Source: Axinella damicornis
Lineage: Eukaryota; Porifera; Demospongiae; Axinellida; Axinellidae
Direction: 5' to 3'
NCBI GenBank assembly: GCA_963931865.1
Contig: OZ007514.1
Coordinates: forward strand, 6,426,646 to 6,490,645
DNA: 64,000 bases
Shown piece after piece: positions 12,805 through 20,296 of the stretch; position 1 is the stretch's first letter, and each line of letters begins with the position of its first letter. Below the pieces are notes generated by a model. The model saw only the letters and a list, made by a program, of their open reading frames with translations. It made no database searches and had not been told where the DNA came from. The position numbers and the translations under genes are program-made.

Positions 12805-15800
12805 TAATCGCACAATTGCACGCTGCCGAAGGCAGTGCATAGAGGTGTGTAGTGCTGATCAGTCTGCGCGAAGCACGGAAAAAATTTTCACCTTCATTTT
12901 TCAGTTATCAGGATGGGCTCTCGTGGCACCTTCGTGCTTTGCACTGCAAGTTAGGGACGCCAGCCCCTAAGAAACGAGGTGACATAGCTATAAGTTAGTG
13001 CTAGATTTTGTGGGATAGTACCATCCAGTCTGTTGTTTTGGGGCGGCTCAGCCCCCCTGCTGCCCCCCCTGCCCCCCCTATATCTCCGCTCCTGGTTGAT
13101 CATGAAGGTTAAAATGCCAGGTAATAGTAGCTACCCAGCTTAATTATTATAATGATGCTTAAGAGCAGTTTTCCTTGCGAGACTAATCCAAATTAGCCAT
13201 AGTTTGGCCTGTTCAATTTATCCTTACTTGTACAGTTGAATCCATCGCCCTGGTAGCCAGTGTTGCAGGAGCAGGTGTAGCTCCCTTGAGTGTTGTTGCA
13301 CATTGCATTGGTATGGCAGCTGTCAGTCCCCTGTGAGCACTCCTCCACATCTGCAAAGAAAGATGTCAAGTGTTTCCTGAATCTGGTAACTACAATTTCA
13401 TGCACTGTTGCACACAAGTCAAATGTAGAGATTGCAATGAGTGTTCAACTGTCTGTCAATTTGTGAAGCAACCTAGTATAGACAGCTATAACATCCAAGC
13501 TTATCCCATGGTGACAATTATGAAGCCTCTATATAAAACCGTTCTGCACATTAGTCCACAGTATCCACATAGCTATTTAACTTCTTGCTAGAATTCAAAA
13601 CCTTCAGCATCATCAGTATCTAGAGCCAGAGCCCCACAGTCTGCATGGTCACATCTTCCAGGCCACAACACAAACGGTGGGAAATTTGACCTGGTGTTCA
13701 AAAAACCACTTCTCTCTTGGCTGCCAAATTTCATCCACCCATGCAATTGTTCCCCGTGCATGGGCCAGTTACCTGCAGCTCCACAGTTTCGAACTAATGA
13801 GGCAGATGGGTGGAGTCTATGGGACAGGAAACTTATTGCTCCGGGGAACAATCCCTCAAAACCAATCTGCTAACTGCCTAGTAGGATTCTAAGTTTCTAA
13901 CTGTCCTCACAATTAAGCAGTAGTTACTACTCGTTCTAGTTAGCTAGCTGTTCCGACACAAGTAGAAAACATGGTAGCTAATTTCGAGTGCAATATGGGA
14001 GCAAAAAAAACTAAGGAACAGCAACCTCAAGGCATTAGCCAATGGCGCCGTCCACCCACATCATGCATGGCCCCACTATTTGCACCTCAAGAGCTTCCAA
14101 GTGACAACCATGGGAAAATGTTAAGGCCCCATGCACCATCTTGGTATTCAGTGCATTGGTTGCAAACCTGAATAGTCCTAACTTATATCCATCAAGATTT
14201 CTACGTAACTCAGTTTGCGCATAAATGCAACTATGAACACAATAAAATAGGATTCACCTGTCTTACAGTGCTACGTACATATTATGATTATATACCTGTT
14301 GTACAATCGGTACCATTCCAGCCAGTTGTGCATATACAAGAATCAGGAGCTCTGCAGGCGCCACCATTTGGACAAGATGTTGATCCGTAGCAAAGGGCTG
14401 AAATGAAGAGCAATATTCCCTGGCTTCATATCTGATTCACCAGTTTCTTATTCAGAAACTAAACTGAAACAGAAAATGAAACTGAAGATTCTCCATAATT
14501 ATTATGGAGGTAGAGCTAGCACTATTATAGCACCAAGCTTATTGGCCTTCTGGTTGCTAAACTTCTGAGTTTCAATCCATTCTTAATCTAGATCATGCAA
14601 AGAGTATGATTGTAGCTACATGAGCTAATTTCTTGCTTTGTCAATTTTGCAATAGAGCTATAGGCATACAGTAATTGGTTTGCAAAAATTAGGCATAACA
14701 TTGTGCCTATACATTCCTGTGTAAATACAAATTGGAGTGGAGCCCAGTCTAGCAATCAAGGACCATGAGTAGCTGCTATTGCATGAAACTATTGAAGAGG
14801 TCAGTATTTCATCTTGTGGTTTACCCTAGATGGAGTTTCCAGACTCCAAACTGCACACTGCACTCAAAAATATTCATGACCCCCTAATTGCTATTTGTTT
14901 AATCAAGTGATTTGCTACCCACTCTAACTGAATAATCATCATGAACACTGGAATTGGAGGCCCTATACATGGTGACTCCTGCAGAATCCCCTACCTCCCC
15001 TTTCTCACGTCTCACGCTCTCTGCTCATGCAGACAGTGAACTGGTACAACTAGTGTACCAGTACACTGCACAAATACACTGTATAATACCAGTACACTGT
15101 ATATAGCAGTGCACTTTAACAGTAGCTAGTACACTCTGCCAGTGCAGTGGAGAGTGTACTTGCACAGTCTAATGTTACGGTGCACTTGTACAGTGTATAC
15201 TGGTACGCATACAGTGTACTGAGTCAGTGCTCTTGTACAGTGTAGCTATACTGAGTCAGTGTCATGAGTCAGTGTACTATAGTGTAGAGGTGTATACAGT
15301 GTACTCTGAGTCAGTGTAGAGGTGTATACAGTGTACTCTGAGTCAGTGTAGAGGTGTAAATACAGTGTACTCTGAGTCAGTGTAGAGGTGTATATACAGT
15401 GTACTCTGAGTCAGTGTAGAGGTGTATATACAGTGTACTCTGAGTCAGTGTAGAGGTGTATATACAGTGTACTCTGAGTCAGTGTAGAGGTATATACAGT
15501 GTAGTCTGAGTCAGTGTAGTACAGGGTACTTGTACAGTACACTGGCATTACATATTGCTACAGTGAATTGGAACAGCGAACTGACAGTAACTGCAGAATG
15601 TTTAGTAACCACTTTGCTACAGTGTCTTGCATAATGACTTTACAGCTACTGGACCAACTGCAAACTCCACAAATGGAAGGTGTGGTACCATATTTCTTAC
15701 CGTGGCAGTTGAGACCTCCGTAGCCTGAACAGCAAGCAGTGTATGCAACCTGAACACTACGATACGCAGTCTCCGCTACATAGCTGTAGAAAAAGGGAAA

Positions 15801-16825
15801 GACATATAGCTACCCATATAGCTATGGTTATTCCCTAGTACCATGTAGCTAGTCCATAGGATGTACCCCATGGGTGGAGGACAATAAATCTAAATGGGGG
15901 TTGTGCACATGGTTGCCAACACTGCAAAATGTTGACAGACTGTATAGGTTGGATGCATGCCAAGAGAACAGCCCAGAATCTTTTGTGAGGTAACATGCAC
16001 GGAAAGAGGTTAGTTTCATTGCTGCATTAAATTTTCAAGGCCAAGCCCAGAAGCAGCCATGCTACCTCGGCCGAGTGCTAAAACCCCTAGCCCTGCCCTT
16101 TCTGCTCACACAGGACATTGCCGGATCGATGTGACATCACAAAATGAAAGTCCCGTGCTGGTTGAGAGTACTGTACCACTACACTAACATGCAGAGTTCA
16201 CCTTTGAATCCATATGATGTAACTTAACGCAAGAAATTCATTTCCACTTAACGCAAGAAATTCATTTCCAGGAATTTATGGGTGGATTCTTAATTTGCTA
16301 TTAGCTAGCACAAGTAGGATATGAATACTTTGCCTACCCAATAAGTTAAACATCATCATATGAATATTGCACCCATGTTGACAAGTAGCTAATGTGGAGA
16401 GTCTGCATTCTTACTAGTATGATGTTCCTCTACATCGACTAAAATCCCAGAAGCCGCAGGAGTAGTAGTAGTAACTGGTAACTCTTCGATACGCTGTGTA
16501 TCCTTGAGATTGATATCGATAGAGAGTCCGCGTACAATACCTGAATAATAATGGGCATCCCAAGTTTATGTGAACATTGCAGATTGATAAATCATTAAAA
16601 TTACTGGCAGTAACTCAATGCCCAAAAATTCTGTGGTTGATTCAACCTATAAGATGGGTTACCACATTCAGTTACAGCTTAGCTAACCCACCTCATGCAT
16701 GCATTTGTCATTTAAAAGCATCCAACAACACAATGAATACATTTTGCCACACTGGCAAATGAGTCCTGACTACGCAATACAAGAATGTAACATGTGAATA
16801 TTGCACCTAGATGGCGCCAACCTGC

Positions 16826-16883
<58 letters not shown>

Positions 16884-17800
16884 ACCCCCCAGCTACAAAT
16901 GAATGCTGTGCAGATGAATGTTACTGGACTCTGCATGCATGAATGTAAGATAAACGTTGCATCAGATCAGCAGAGGATTATTGATTGGTGTGCAACTTGA
17001 AGAATTGAAACTCAAGCAAATAAATTAAGACTTAAGAGTGAATGCTGCCCAGTTTTATAGCCCATCCACCTTAGAACGTCTCATAATCTGCTGCATGGCA
17101 CCACCTCAAACATATGTCTGGATAATTACTGGATAGCTAGGTACATGTACTTTCATGCAAGTCTGGCAAGGTATTTCATACTTAGTGTTACACAGGCACC
17201 GATATAAAACTGATCTTAAAATTAATGCGACCAAAGTACGTAGTAGACCCATATCCATGCTTCTCTCACCCCAGCGTTTACTAGTAGGTAAACTCGTTAA
17301 CGTGCGGTGGCGTACCTGGAAGTTGAGTGCATGCATGGACGTACAGTGGACACATAACAGCAGTGGGACGGCTCCATCGGAAGGCTTTCGTTTACCACAG
17401 GATACGCAATAGCAATGTAACCCAAAAGCACGTGTATACAAGAACAACAACGACATACTCGTGTATATAATGTTACTGAATCAGACTTGTAAAAACTTGC
17501 ATCCTTTTTTCAACAGTTGCATTAAATTTATGTTTTTCCTTTGAGTTCGAGCAAGCCGGCGCCACCCTTAATGACGTAACTGATGTACTTAATGAGCTTT
17601 ACCACCCTAGAAAAATGCATTAGCTAATCTTAGTTCGGATGCATGCGTGACAACACATGCAATAAAGAATACATGACTGTATAGGATTGCACTCACTGAG
17701 TCTAGAGCATTTGCTTCCCGAAGTAGGAGGAAGACAATGGCAGCTAGGGGCTACCTCAAGAAGCACGCATTTGCCTTTGCAGGAGCTAGCATTTTTGCTC
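75..17800 (-). CDS. Large EMI-EGF-FN3 extracellular protein, partial gene (spliced, both ends missing)
   Basis: A minus-strand gene assembled from 27 exons. Transcript order: a Cys-rich exon (17697-17800), EMI domain in two exons (16415-16540, 15701-15783), EGF (14296-14397), two calcium-binding EGFs (13228-13350, 10250-10372), then 21 fibronectin III exons from 8705-9016 down to 75-365. Nearly all domain exons start and end in phase 1, so each domain is a shuffling-competent unit. EMI-EGF-FN3 order is known in secreted matrix and cell-surface proteins; adhesion or surface recognition is inferred. No signal peptide, transmembrane segment or cytoplasmic domain is visible: the 5' start is unresolved and the 3' end lies beyond the left edge, where a membrane anchor or a phosphatase/kinase domain could follow. 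Introns between FN3 exons are mostly 60-400 bp, those between EGF/EMI exons 0.6-2.9 kb and transposon-rich. The 17697 exon ends in phase 1 but the EMI exon needs phase 2, so one small exon is probably missed or the first exon is wrong. Confidence 0.85.
532..819 (-). CDS. FN3 exon 20
   Basis: 96 codons, phase 1-1, bounded by TTGTAG and GTAAG on the minus strand. Core Trp in RWDPPPFEHQNG, then a TEEDTG hairpin and an LHPHYSYSLTVAA F strand, typical of this gene's FN3 copies. Confidence 0.85.
898..1185 (-). CDS. FN3 exon 19
   Basis: 96 codons, phase 1-1. Core Trp in SWQPPAEEDRNG, the F strand LHPFYQYSCSVAAET carries a Cys, and the exon ends in PEDG at a GTAATT donor. The long open stretch survives only when introns on both sides are removed. 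Confidence 0.85.
1252..1539 (-). CDS. FN3 exon 18
   Basis: 96 codons, phase 1-1. Core Trp in AWTPPQMQQQNG, F strand FTNYTCSVSAETV with one Cys, exon end PEDG at a GTAAG donor. Contains an N-glycosylation sequon (NLTS). Confidence 0.85.
1730..2023 (-). CDS. FN3 exon 17 (NG turn replaced)
   Basis: 98 codons, phase 1-1. The usual asparagine-glycine turn after the core Trp is changed: SWDHPPEDTHYG. The rest (FTELETG, LHPFYTYTFVIVPVTV) is standard. Two or more NxS/T sequons are present. An overlapping plus-strand reading frame is only its shadow. Confidence 0.8.
2408..2698 (-). CDS. FN3 exon 16
   Basis: 97 codons, phase 1-1. Core Trp in TWSAPPVEYQNG, ITELGTE hairpin, and an LRPFTTYSSLVTAQTVAGSG F-G region. 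Acceptor TACACAG, donor GTATGT. The 383-bp intron downstream of it (2024-2407) shows no recognisable feature. Confidence 0.85.
2788..3075 (-). CDS. FN3 exon 15
   Basis: 96 codons, phase 1-1. Core Trp in SWSPPPPEHHNG, TEVDTG hairpin, LHPFYTYQFSVAAYTVAPGP F-G strands. Donor GTAAG at 2783-2787. Confidence 0.85.
3158..3439 (-). CDS. FN3 exon 14 (shortest copy)
   Basis: 94 codons, phase 1-1, the shortest FN3 unit here. Core Trp in LWNAPPPEDLNG; the usual TE..TG hairpin is shortened to LQSGERME. F strand LRPYTSYICVSAALT. Ends LEAC at GTAAG. Confidence 0.85.
3506..3793 (-). CDS. FN3 exon 13
   Basis: 96 codons, phase 1-1. Core Trp in SWAPPPFEHQNG, NITERETG hairpin, LHPFYTYTCTIAAVTIGEGP. Its close match to exon 20 (both use PPPFEHQNGI) suggests recent internal duplication. 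Confidence 0.85.
3893..4183 (-). CDS. FN3 exon 12
   Basis: 97 codons, phase 1-1. Core Trp in TWQPVIPEQQNG, TALETGERF hairpin, LHPHWTYIFTVAGETSVG. Here the F strand has Trp where other copies have Tyr. Confidence 0.85.
4249..4536 (-). CDS. FN3 exon 11
   Basis: 96 codons, phase 1-1. Core Trp in SWSAPLFEDRNG, VTELETGYEF hairpin, LHPYYSYEFIVYAVTVGTGP. Donor GTAATG at 4243-4248. Confidence 0.85.
4603..4890 (-). CDS. FN3 exon 10
   Basis: 96 codons, phase 1-1. Core Trp in TWQPPPFEQING, VELETTQEFE hairpin, LHPFYNYLCKVRAETTEPGP. Two NxS/T sequons (NYTI, NISR). Confidence 0.85.
4982..5272 (-). CDS. FN3 exon 9
   Basis: 97 codons, phase 1-1. Core Trp in SWSPPPRIDING, ITEMETGRQWSFHAV hairpin. Very like exon 2 (8347-8634), which shares the WSFHA/WTFHA hairpin, so these two are probably sister copies. 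Donor GTACAT. Confidence 0.85.
5409..5702 (-). CDS. FN3 exon 8 (divergent subclass)
   Basis: 98 codons, phase 1-1. Core Trp in SWQPPAFEDQNG; the middle strands read FQFDIPDIRV and LEEDTEYTVMVAAATQVG, unlike the neighbours but like exon 1 (8705-9016), which also has an F/I-SDIRV stretch. Confidence 0.8.
5826..6113 (-). CDS. FN3 exon 7
   Basis: 96 codons, phase 1-1. Core Trp in TWSYPHIPYG, shortened A-B loop, LNEDTVYTFTVYALTRIGAG F-G region. Donor GTATGT, acceptor TTTCAG. Confidence 0.8.
6211..6247. repeat. Short imperfect palindrome in an FN3-gene intron
   Basis: Two arms (AGGAGCCCATAACGAG and CTCGTTATGGACTCCT) face each other across five bases, with one mismatch near the ends. It could form a hairpin in DNA or pre-mRNA. 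No function can be assigned. Confidence 0.6.
6308..6724 (-). CDS. FN3 exon 6 with a Ser/Gly-rich insertion
   Basis: 139 codons, phase 1-1, about 43 codons longer than its siblings. Core Trp in QWEPPEEPNG. After the C strand (YTVYCKEV) comes a low-complexity Ser/Gly/Thr insert (for example ESGSGSF, SGSGSAATT), then the domain resumes at LTPFTSYECFISANTSVGEG. The insert sits in a surface hairpin where it would be tolerated, and could be an O-glycosylated loop. Confidence 0.8.
6890..7186 (-). CDS. FN3 exon 5
   Basis: 99 codons, phase 1-1. Core Trp in SWEPPVLEQQNG, VSEDNGMMF in place of the TE..TG hairpin, FTPYIVYRCAVAATTVAGTGP. Several NxS/T sequons (NATNIS). Confidence 0.85.
7325..7462. mobile_element. 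Short inverted-repeat element (MITE) in an FN3-gene intron
   Basis: Starts TAGCCTCATTCCCAGGCC and folds back on itself; arms of about 55-60 bp meet around position 7400. It is clearly related to the 121-bp element at 55426-55546, sharing the ACACGGATGCGGAAG centre. The right terminus is eroded (ends near TGGGGCAGTG). It lies wholly in the intron between FN3 exons 4 and 5, so it should be spliced out. Confidence 0.7.
7503..7790 (-). CDS. FN3 exon 4
   Basis: 96 codons, phase 1-1. Core Trp in LMWDTIAPENHNG, VLEVETSEM hairpin, LHPYYTYTCSVAAVTNDVGP. Its donor would be GTTGTG, weaker than the others; the frame and the PQEG ending still favour it. Confidence 0.78.
7855..8142 (-). CDS. FN3 exon 3
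   Basis: 96 codons, phase 1-1. Core Trp in SWNPPPFDQING, ITEHETASES hairpin, LHPYYTYTFRVAAVTTGSGP. Donor GTGAG. Confidence 0.85.
8347..8634 (-). CDS. FN3 exon 2
   Basis: 96 codons, phase 1-1. Core Trp in TWLPPPPVDVNG, IREIETGQSWTFHAI hairpin, LYSYFTYQCEVAAHTVGRGP. Sister of exon 9 (4982-5272). Confidence 0.85.
8705..9016 (-). CDS. FN3 exon 1 (first after the EGF block)
   Basis: 104 codons, phase 1-1. Core Trp in TWQAPVVSFLNS: the NG turn is replaced and the loop is longer (FLNSLTAVSSYR). The middle has NISDIRVDVG and the F strand LEEYTLYTCTIKASNAFGLG. It belongs to the same subclass as exon 8. Confidence 0.82.
9017..10249. other. Intron of the EMI-EGF-FN3 gene
   Basis: About 1.2 kb of A/T-rich sequence between FN3 exon 1 and an EGF exon. 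I see no convincing exon, repeat or RNA gene in it; a minus-strand open frame near 9619-9888 has no recognisable domain and no good splice signals. Confidence 0.6.
10250..10372 (-). CDS. Calcium-binding EGF exon (second cbEGF)
   Basis: 41 codons, phase 1-1. Starts with the cbEGF calcium motif DINEC and has six Cys in EGF spacing: C-x6-C-x3-C-x8-C-x-C-x12-C. The D/N and aromatic residues (NDGSYVCSC) needed for beta-hydroxylation and calcium binding are present. Such domains stiffen extracellular rods when Ca2+ is bound. Confidence 0.9.
11846..12330 (-). pseudogene. Non-LTR retrotransposon (LINE) ORF2 C-terminal fragment
   Basis: On the minus strand, frames broken by stops and shifts still read as the tail of a LINE reverse transcriptase. 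There is a VGCDGLEADAWRFR-like block, then CGTLQVLCHTEPEDSAH and LILHCPFLSTRRHELL, which is the C-x-C...H...C zinc-knuckle tail usual at the end of non-LTR ORF2 proteins, then a stop near 11848. The reverse transcriptase core and the 5' part are absent, so this is a dead 5'-truncated copy inside an intron. Confidence 0.7.
12748..13094. mobile_element. hAT-like MITE (347 bp)
   Basis: Ends are CAGGGGCGGAGA and its near reverse complement TCTCCGCTCCTG, flanked by GTTGA on both sides (12743-12747 and 13095-13099). CAGGGG-type ends are known for hAT-derived elements, though these normally make 8-bp target duplications and only five bases match here. It contains a 29-base G run. A stretch at 12917-12950 (CTCGTGGCACCTTCGTGCTT) recurs with few changes at 30359-30392. 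Confidence 0.55.
13228..13350 (-). CDS. Calcium-binding EGF exon (first cbEGF)
   Basis: 41 codons, phase 1-1. Begins DVEEC, the cbEGF calcium motif, with six Cys: C-x6-C-x4-C-x8-C-x-C-x8-C. QGSYTCSCNTGYQGDGF is the classic second half. Donor GTAAG, acceptor TTTGCAG. Confidence 0.92.
13351..14295. other. Intron between EGF exons
   Basis: About 0.95 kb. Open frames on both strands between 13590 and 13890 overlap and lack domains or splice signals; I see no feature I can support. Confidence 0.5.
14296..14397 (-). CDS. EGF-like exon (non-calcium type)
   Basis: 34 codons, phase 1-1. The reading contains CPNGGACRAPDSCICTTGW followed by NGTDC: six Cys in compact EGF spacing with no calcium motif. 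It joins in frame to the EMI exon at 15701-15783. EMI followed directly by EGF is a known arrangement, for example in MEGF-type proteins. Confidence 0.85.
14398..15700. other. Intron with the TGAGTCA tandem array
   Basis: 1.3-kb intron between the EGF and EMI exons. Its right half is an irregular repeat rich in CAGTGTAC that turns into a regular ~35-bp tandem repeat (separate entry). No exon is seen. Confidence 0.6.
15210..15520. repeat. Tandem repeat, ~35-bp unit, each with TGAGTCA
   Basis: Units read roughly GTGTACTCTGAGTCAGTGTAGAGGTGTATA, with slight length changes in the TATA part. Seven regular copies lie between about 15300 and 15515, with three looser ones before. About ten TGAGTCA heptamers result; this is the textbook AP-1 (Fos/Jun) binding sequence. 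Whether it binds anything is unknown; it may be a neutral minisatellite. Confidence 0.8.
15701..15783 (-). CDS. EMI domain exon 2
   Basis: 83 nt, starts in phase 2 and ends in phase 1. Reads YVAETAYRSVQVAYTACCSG then YGGLNC: the CC-x-GY-x-G-x-x-C ending is the signature of the EMI domain C-terminal half. The split codon TA/C joins perfectly to 16415-16540. Confidence 0.88.
15784..16414. other. Intron splitting the EMI domain
   Basis: 0.63 kb. Contains a perfect two-copy 24-25 bp tandem repeat (CTTAACGCAAGAAATTCATT unit) at about 16222-16270. Nothing else recognisable. Confidence 0.55.
16415..16540 (-). CDS. EMI domain exon 1
   Basis: 126 nt. Reads YCTRTLYRYQSQGYTAYRRV, then SCGFWDFSRCRGTSY: Cys, the SCG-x-W and RC...Y positions fit the N-terminal half of EMI domains, Cys-rich modules of about 75 residues found near the N-terminus of secreted multimeric proteins. 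It needs two bases of codon from the exon before it, which the 17697-17800 exon does not supply. Confidence 0.82.
16541..17696. other. Intron with a very long C run
   Basis: 1.16 kb between the putative first exon and the EMI exon. It holds a 57-base C run (16827-16883). A short exon with length 1 mod 3 may be hidden here to fix the phase mismatch. A piece near 17265-17285 (CTCTCACCCCAGCGTTT) resembles the arm of the MITE at 53941-54049. Confidence 0.5.
16827..16890. repeat. Homopolymer C tract (57 C, then A and 6 C)
   Basis: The longest of about nine pure C or G runs of 19 bases or more in this window. Open frames reading it as polyproline or polyglycine on either strand are not genes. True length may differ, since such runs are assembled poorly. 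Confidence 0.85.
17697..17800 (-). CDS. Putative Cys-rich exon upstream of EMI
   Basis: 104 nt between CCACAG and GTGAGT on the minus strand. The only open frame reads SCKGKCVLLEVAPSCHCLPP then SGSKCSRL, a C-x3-C-x9-C-x-C-x8-C pattern like a partial EGF. It ends in phase 1 whereas the next known exon needs phase 2, so the join is not proven and it may belong to another transcript. Confidence 0.45.
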
Positions 17801-20139
17801 CTGTGGAACCGTTAATGCTTAGCAACTGAACAAAGCAGTGGGATTATAATTTTTATACAGTCCGCCGTGACATATCCACACAGGAAGTTAGTCAATGCAC
17901 GTTCAGTAGCAATTATAGTCTCTGATGCCCTCTAGTAACAGGTTGGTCAGCTAGTCATGAATATTAATTATTATGCCGTCCGCCCACAACGCAAATTCCT
18001 GCGCTGCGGCGGAGCGTACAGGGTATAATTAGCATTCAATGACATTGAAAAGTACAGTGGATAGCGATGAGACGCGTTGAGGGAGGTAAGAGCTCCTGAA
18101 CTGAGAGAGACAGAGACTGACTGACCGGGGGTCACATAGACGTTAGAGTGAAACAATGGACCTGTCCTCCACGGCGGCTGGGAGTCCTTTGCCCCTTCAT
18201 TGTGTCACGCCCATCATCTGCGTTGCGCGACCGTGCAGTGCCATCGCTAACGCTGGCGCGATTGTTTGCGCCGTAATCTCTCGATCGTCAGACTCGCTCT
18301 AGCTTGCCTTCGGCACCGGTAGTTCGCTCTAGTTTGCCTTCGACACCGGTAGGTTGCTTTATCGGTGATTACCTCCCGCACGTCTCTCGTCCTCAATATC
18401 CGGTCTGAGTTCAGTATTGCCATTATTGCTTGTAATACGCTAATAACAATAATTTCTAGGAATAAATTGTTAATTTCCAGAATTCGATCAGCACGTTAAT
18501 TAGAATCAGTATACATGTACAGGTACGTAGACTAATGGCAATGTGAATTCACTCCAACATACTGTTGTGAAAGGAGCATGGCCGATGACTTGGGTTGATT
18601 GAAGTATTCATGTAGTGATGCTGCTTTGCAGATGAAGCTTATTGCAACATTATGCTGTTTTTGTGTACTAGTTTGATGAGACAGAACTGCAGGTGGTGTT
18701 TTTCCTATACTTTTCAGGGGTACAATTACTAAACAAAATGAAAGTAATTACAGTCAACTTGAAAGGGCACATCTAGCTGGACACAGTCAGATATACCACT
18801 GTATATTAGCATTGCGCTTCTACAGCCATCAATACACAGCCTTCTACACCTCCTCATCCAGGTTTTGATCGCTTATACCGTATCCATTTATGCTTACTGT
18901 AAGTCATTTAAAAAATGGGGATCATAGAAGGCCTGGGAACCGAGGCTATGTAACATGTACGGTAGGAGGCTGAGCTCTCAAGTGCTCTAGGCTGCTCCTG
19001 TTCTGTTCTTGAAAGAAGGCTGGAAATTGCTGGGCAAGTATCTCATGATCCGCACATAGCATGAACACATGACACAAATATGGTGTTTCCAATCCATACG
19101 TGAGTATTCTTGTAACATTCAGAATATGTAAAACATGTGTGTGTACCAATTCCATTTAGCTCAACACTAAACTAGCTATGTAGCTAAACTGATTAAACAC
19201 TGTTTTGAATTTTGATATGTATGTGGTCCTTGCTGTTTCCATAGCAACATGGCATATGTAGTATGTTGCAGGAGCCTACATCCTAATATGTTGGCATCAA
19301 ACCAGTGGGAGGCACTGGGTGCAAGTATTATGATGAACAGCCTGGTATGATTCATTTGTGGTGATGCCATATACCTAAAGTTGGTGTAGTGGTACCTTTG
19401 AACTGAGGGTATCGACATACAGTAAGATTAACTGAAAATATGAGCAACACCAACAACTATAATATGTGGACTCAATTCCTGCCATGCATGCACAGTGCAC
19501 TAAGTAGGTACTCAAACACTTTGTGAGAACATTAGTGGGAAGAAATCCTGAGTATAGGTGGTGCAAGTCCCGGGCCGGTGTTTATCATATTTTGCGATCC
19601 GAGTCAGCGAGATAGCTCTAGAGCTGTTATTCTTGATTTCTTCACAGTAGGATTAGCACATATTGAGCTGTTCGACCACAAGTACCACATACCAATTTAT
19701 TGTACTACTTGCTGCACAAACCCGTGGCCAGTACACCAATTATTGGATGTCNNNNNNNNNNNNNNNNNNNNNNNNNNNNNNNNNNNNNNNNNNNNNNNNN
19801 NNNNNNNNNNNNNNNNNNNNNNNNNNNNNNNNNNNNNNNNNNNNNNNNNNNNNNNNNNNNNNNNNNNNNNNNNNNNNNNNNNNNNNNNNNNNNNNNNNNN
19901 NNNNNNNNNNNNNNNNNNNNNNNNNNNNNNNNNNNNNNNNNNNNNNNNNNNACTTCCTCCGCCACTGACGGTTACAAGTGCCTGCCCAGTCCCGTATCTT
20001 GAATACTGTAGACCTGTCTCAAGGGATATTGCTTACATCCTAGGAGATTATACCTTTCCACCTGCTACACACATCGTCTTGAAGATAAGAGATAGCTTGT
20101 ATTGTAAAATGTAAACCATTGCCTTCATTATCCCTGCAG
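17801..20139. other. Intergenic stretch with GC-rich block and assembly gap
   Basis: Separates the minus-strand FN3 gene from the plus-strand kinase tail. 18150-18420 is richer in CpG and holds a 28-bp two-copy repeat (GCTCTAG..TTGCCTTCG..ACCGGTAG, about 18294-18352); by position it could be the promoter of the minus-strand gene, but no TATA box or start codon is convincing. A transposon-end sequence (GCCTGGGAACCGAGGCTA) is near 18931-18949. The missing kinase exons should lie here or in the gap, yet none is seen. Confidence 0.5.
19752..19951. other. Assembly gap (200 N)
   Basis: A run of exactly 200 N, the usual size for a gap of arbitrary or estimated length. Sequence on either side does not continue an obvious exon. 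The real distance, and even the adjacency of the two sides, is uncertain. Confidence 0.99.
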
Positions 20140-20296
20140 GCATGGGAGACATGCGAGTCAAACCTCGAATGGGTCCAGTCGAGACTCCAGCAAGTCTCCT
20201 CCGGTACTGTCCCCCTCCTACAAGCCTCTGATCAGCCGTAGTCCCACCCCCGGCTCTTCCCGCCACTCACCACAGTCACCCTTGGCCATCAACCTG
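20140..20296 (+). CDS. ACK-like penultimate exon
   Basis: 157 nt, starting in phase 2 after CCCTGCAG and ending in phase 0 before GTATAG. Encodes a Ser/Pro-rich stretch (SKSPPVLSPSYKPLISRSPT) with several SP/TP sites and SH3-type prolines. It joins in frame to 20856-22292. Confidence 0.65.

Larger units (their letters stand above)
10373..13227. other. Long transposon-bearing intron of the EMI-EGF-FN3 gene
   Basis: A 2.9-kb intron between the two cbEGF exons. It holds a minus-strand LINE fragment (about 11846-12330), a hAT-like MITE (12748-13094), a 19-base C run (11458-11476) and a 29-base G run (12775-12803). The rest shows nothing I can name. Confidence 0.65.

Noticed and set aside
15210..15520. 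CRISPR-like array
   Set aside because: Regular repeats but without unique spacers; eukaryotic minisatellite. The same applies to 24650-24880 and 41690-42255.
16712..17000. Polyproline/polyglycine frames on both strands
   Set aside because: Produced by the 57-base C run.
17971..18156. Minus-strand 61-codon frame upstream of the EMI gene
   Set aside because: It has no ATG start (begins at TTG), no signal peptide and no usable donor, so it is not the missing first exon.
19578..20114. Long frames crossing the N gap
   Set aside because: They are open only because the unknown bases contain no stops.
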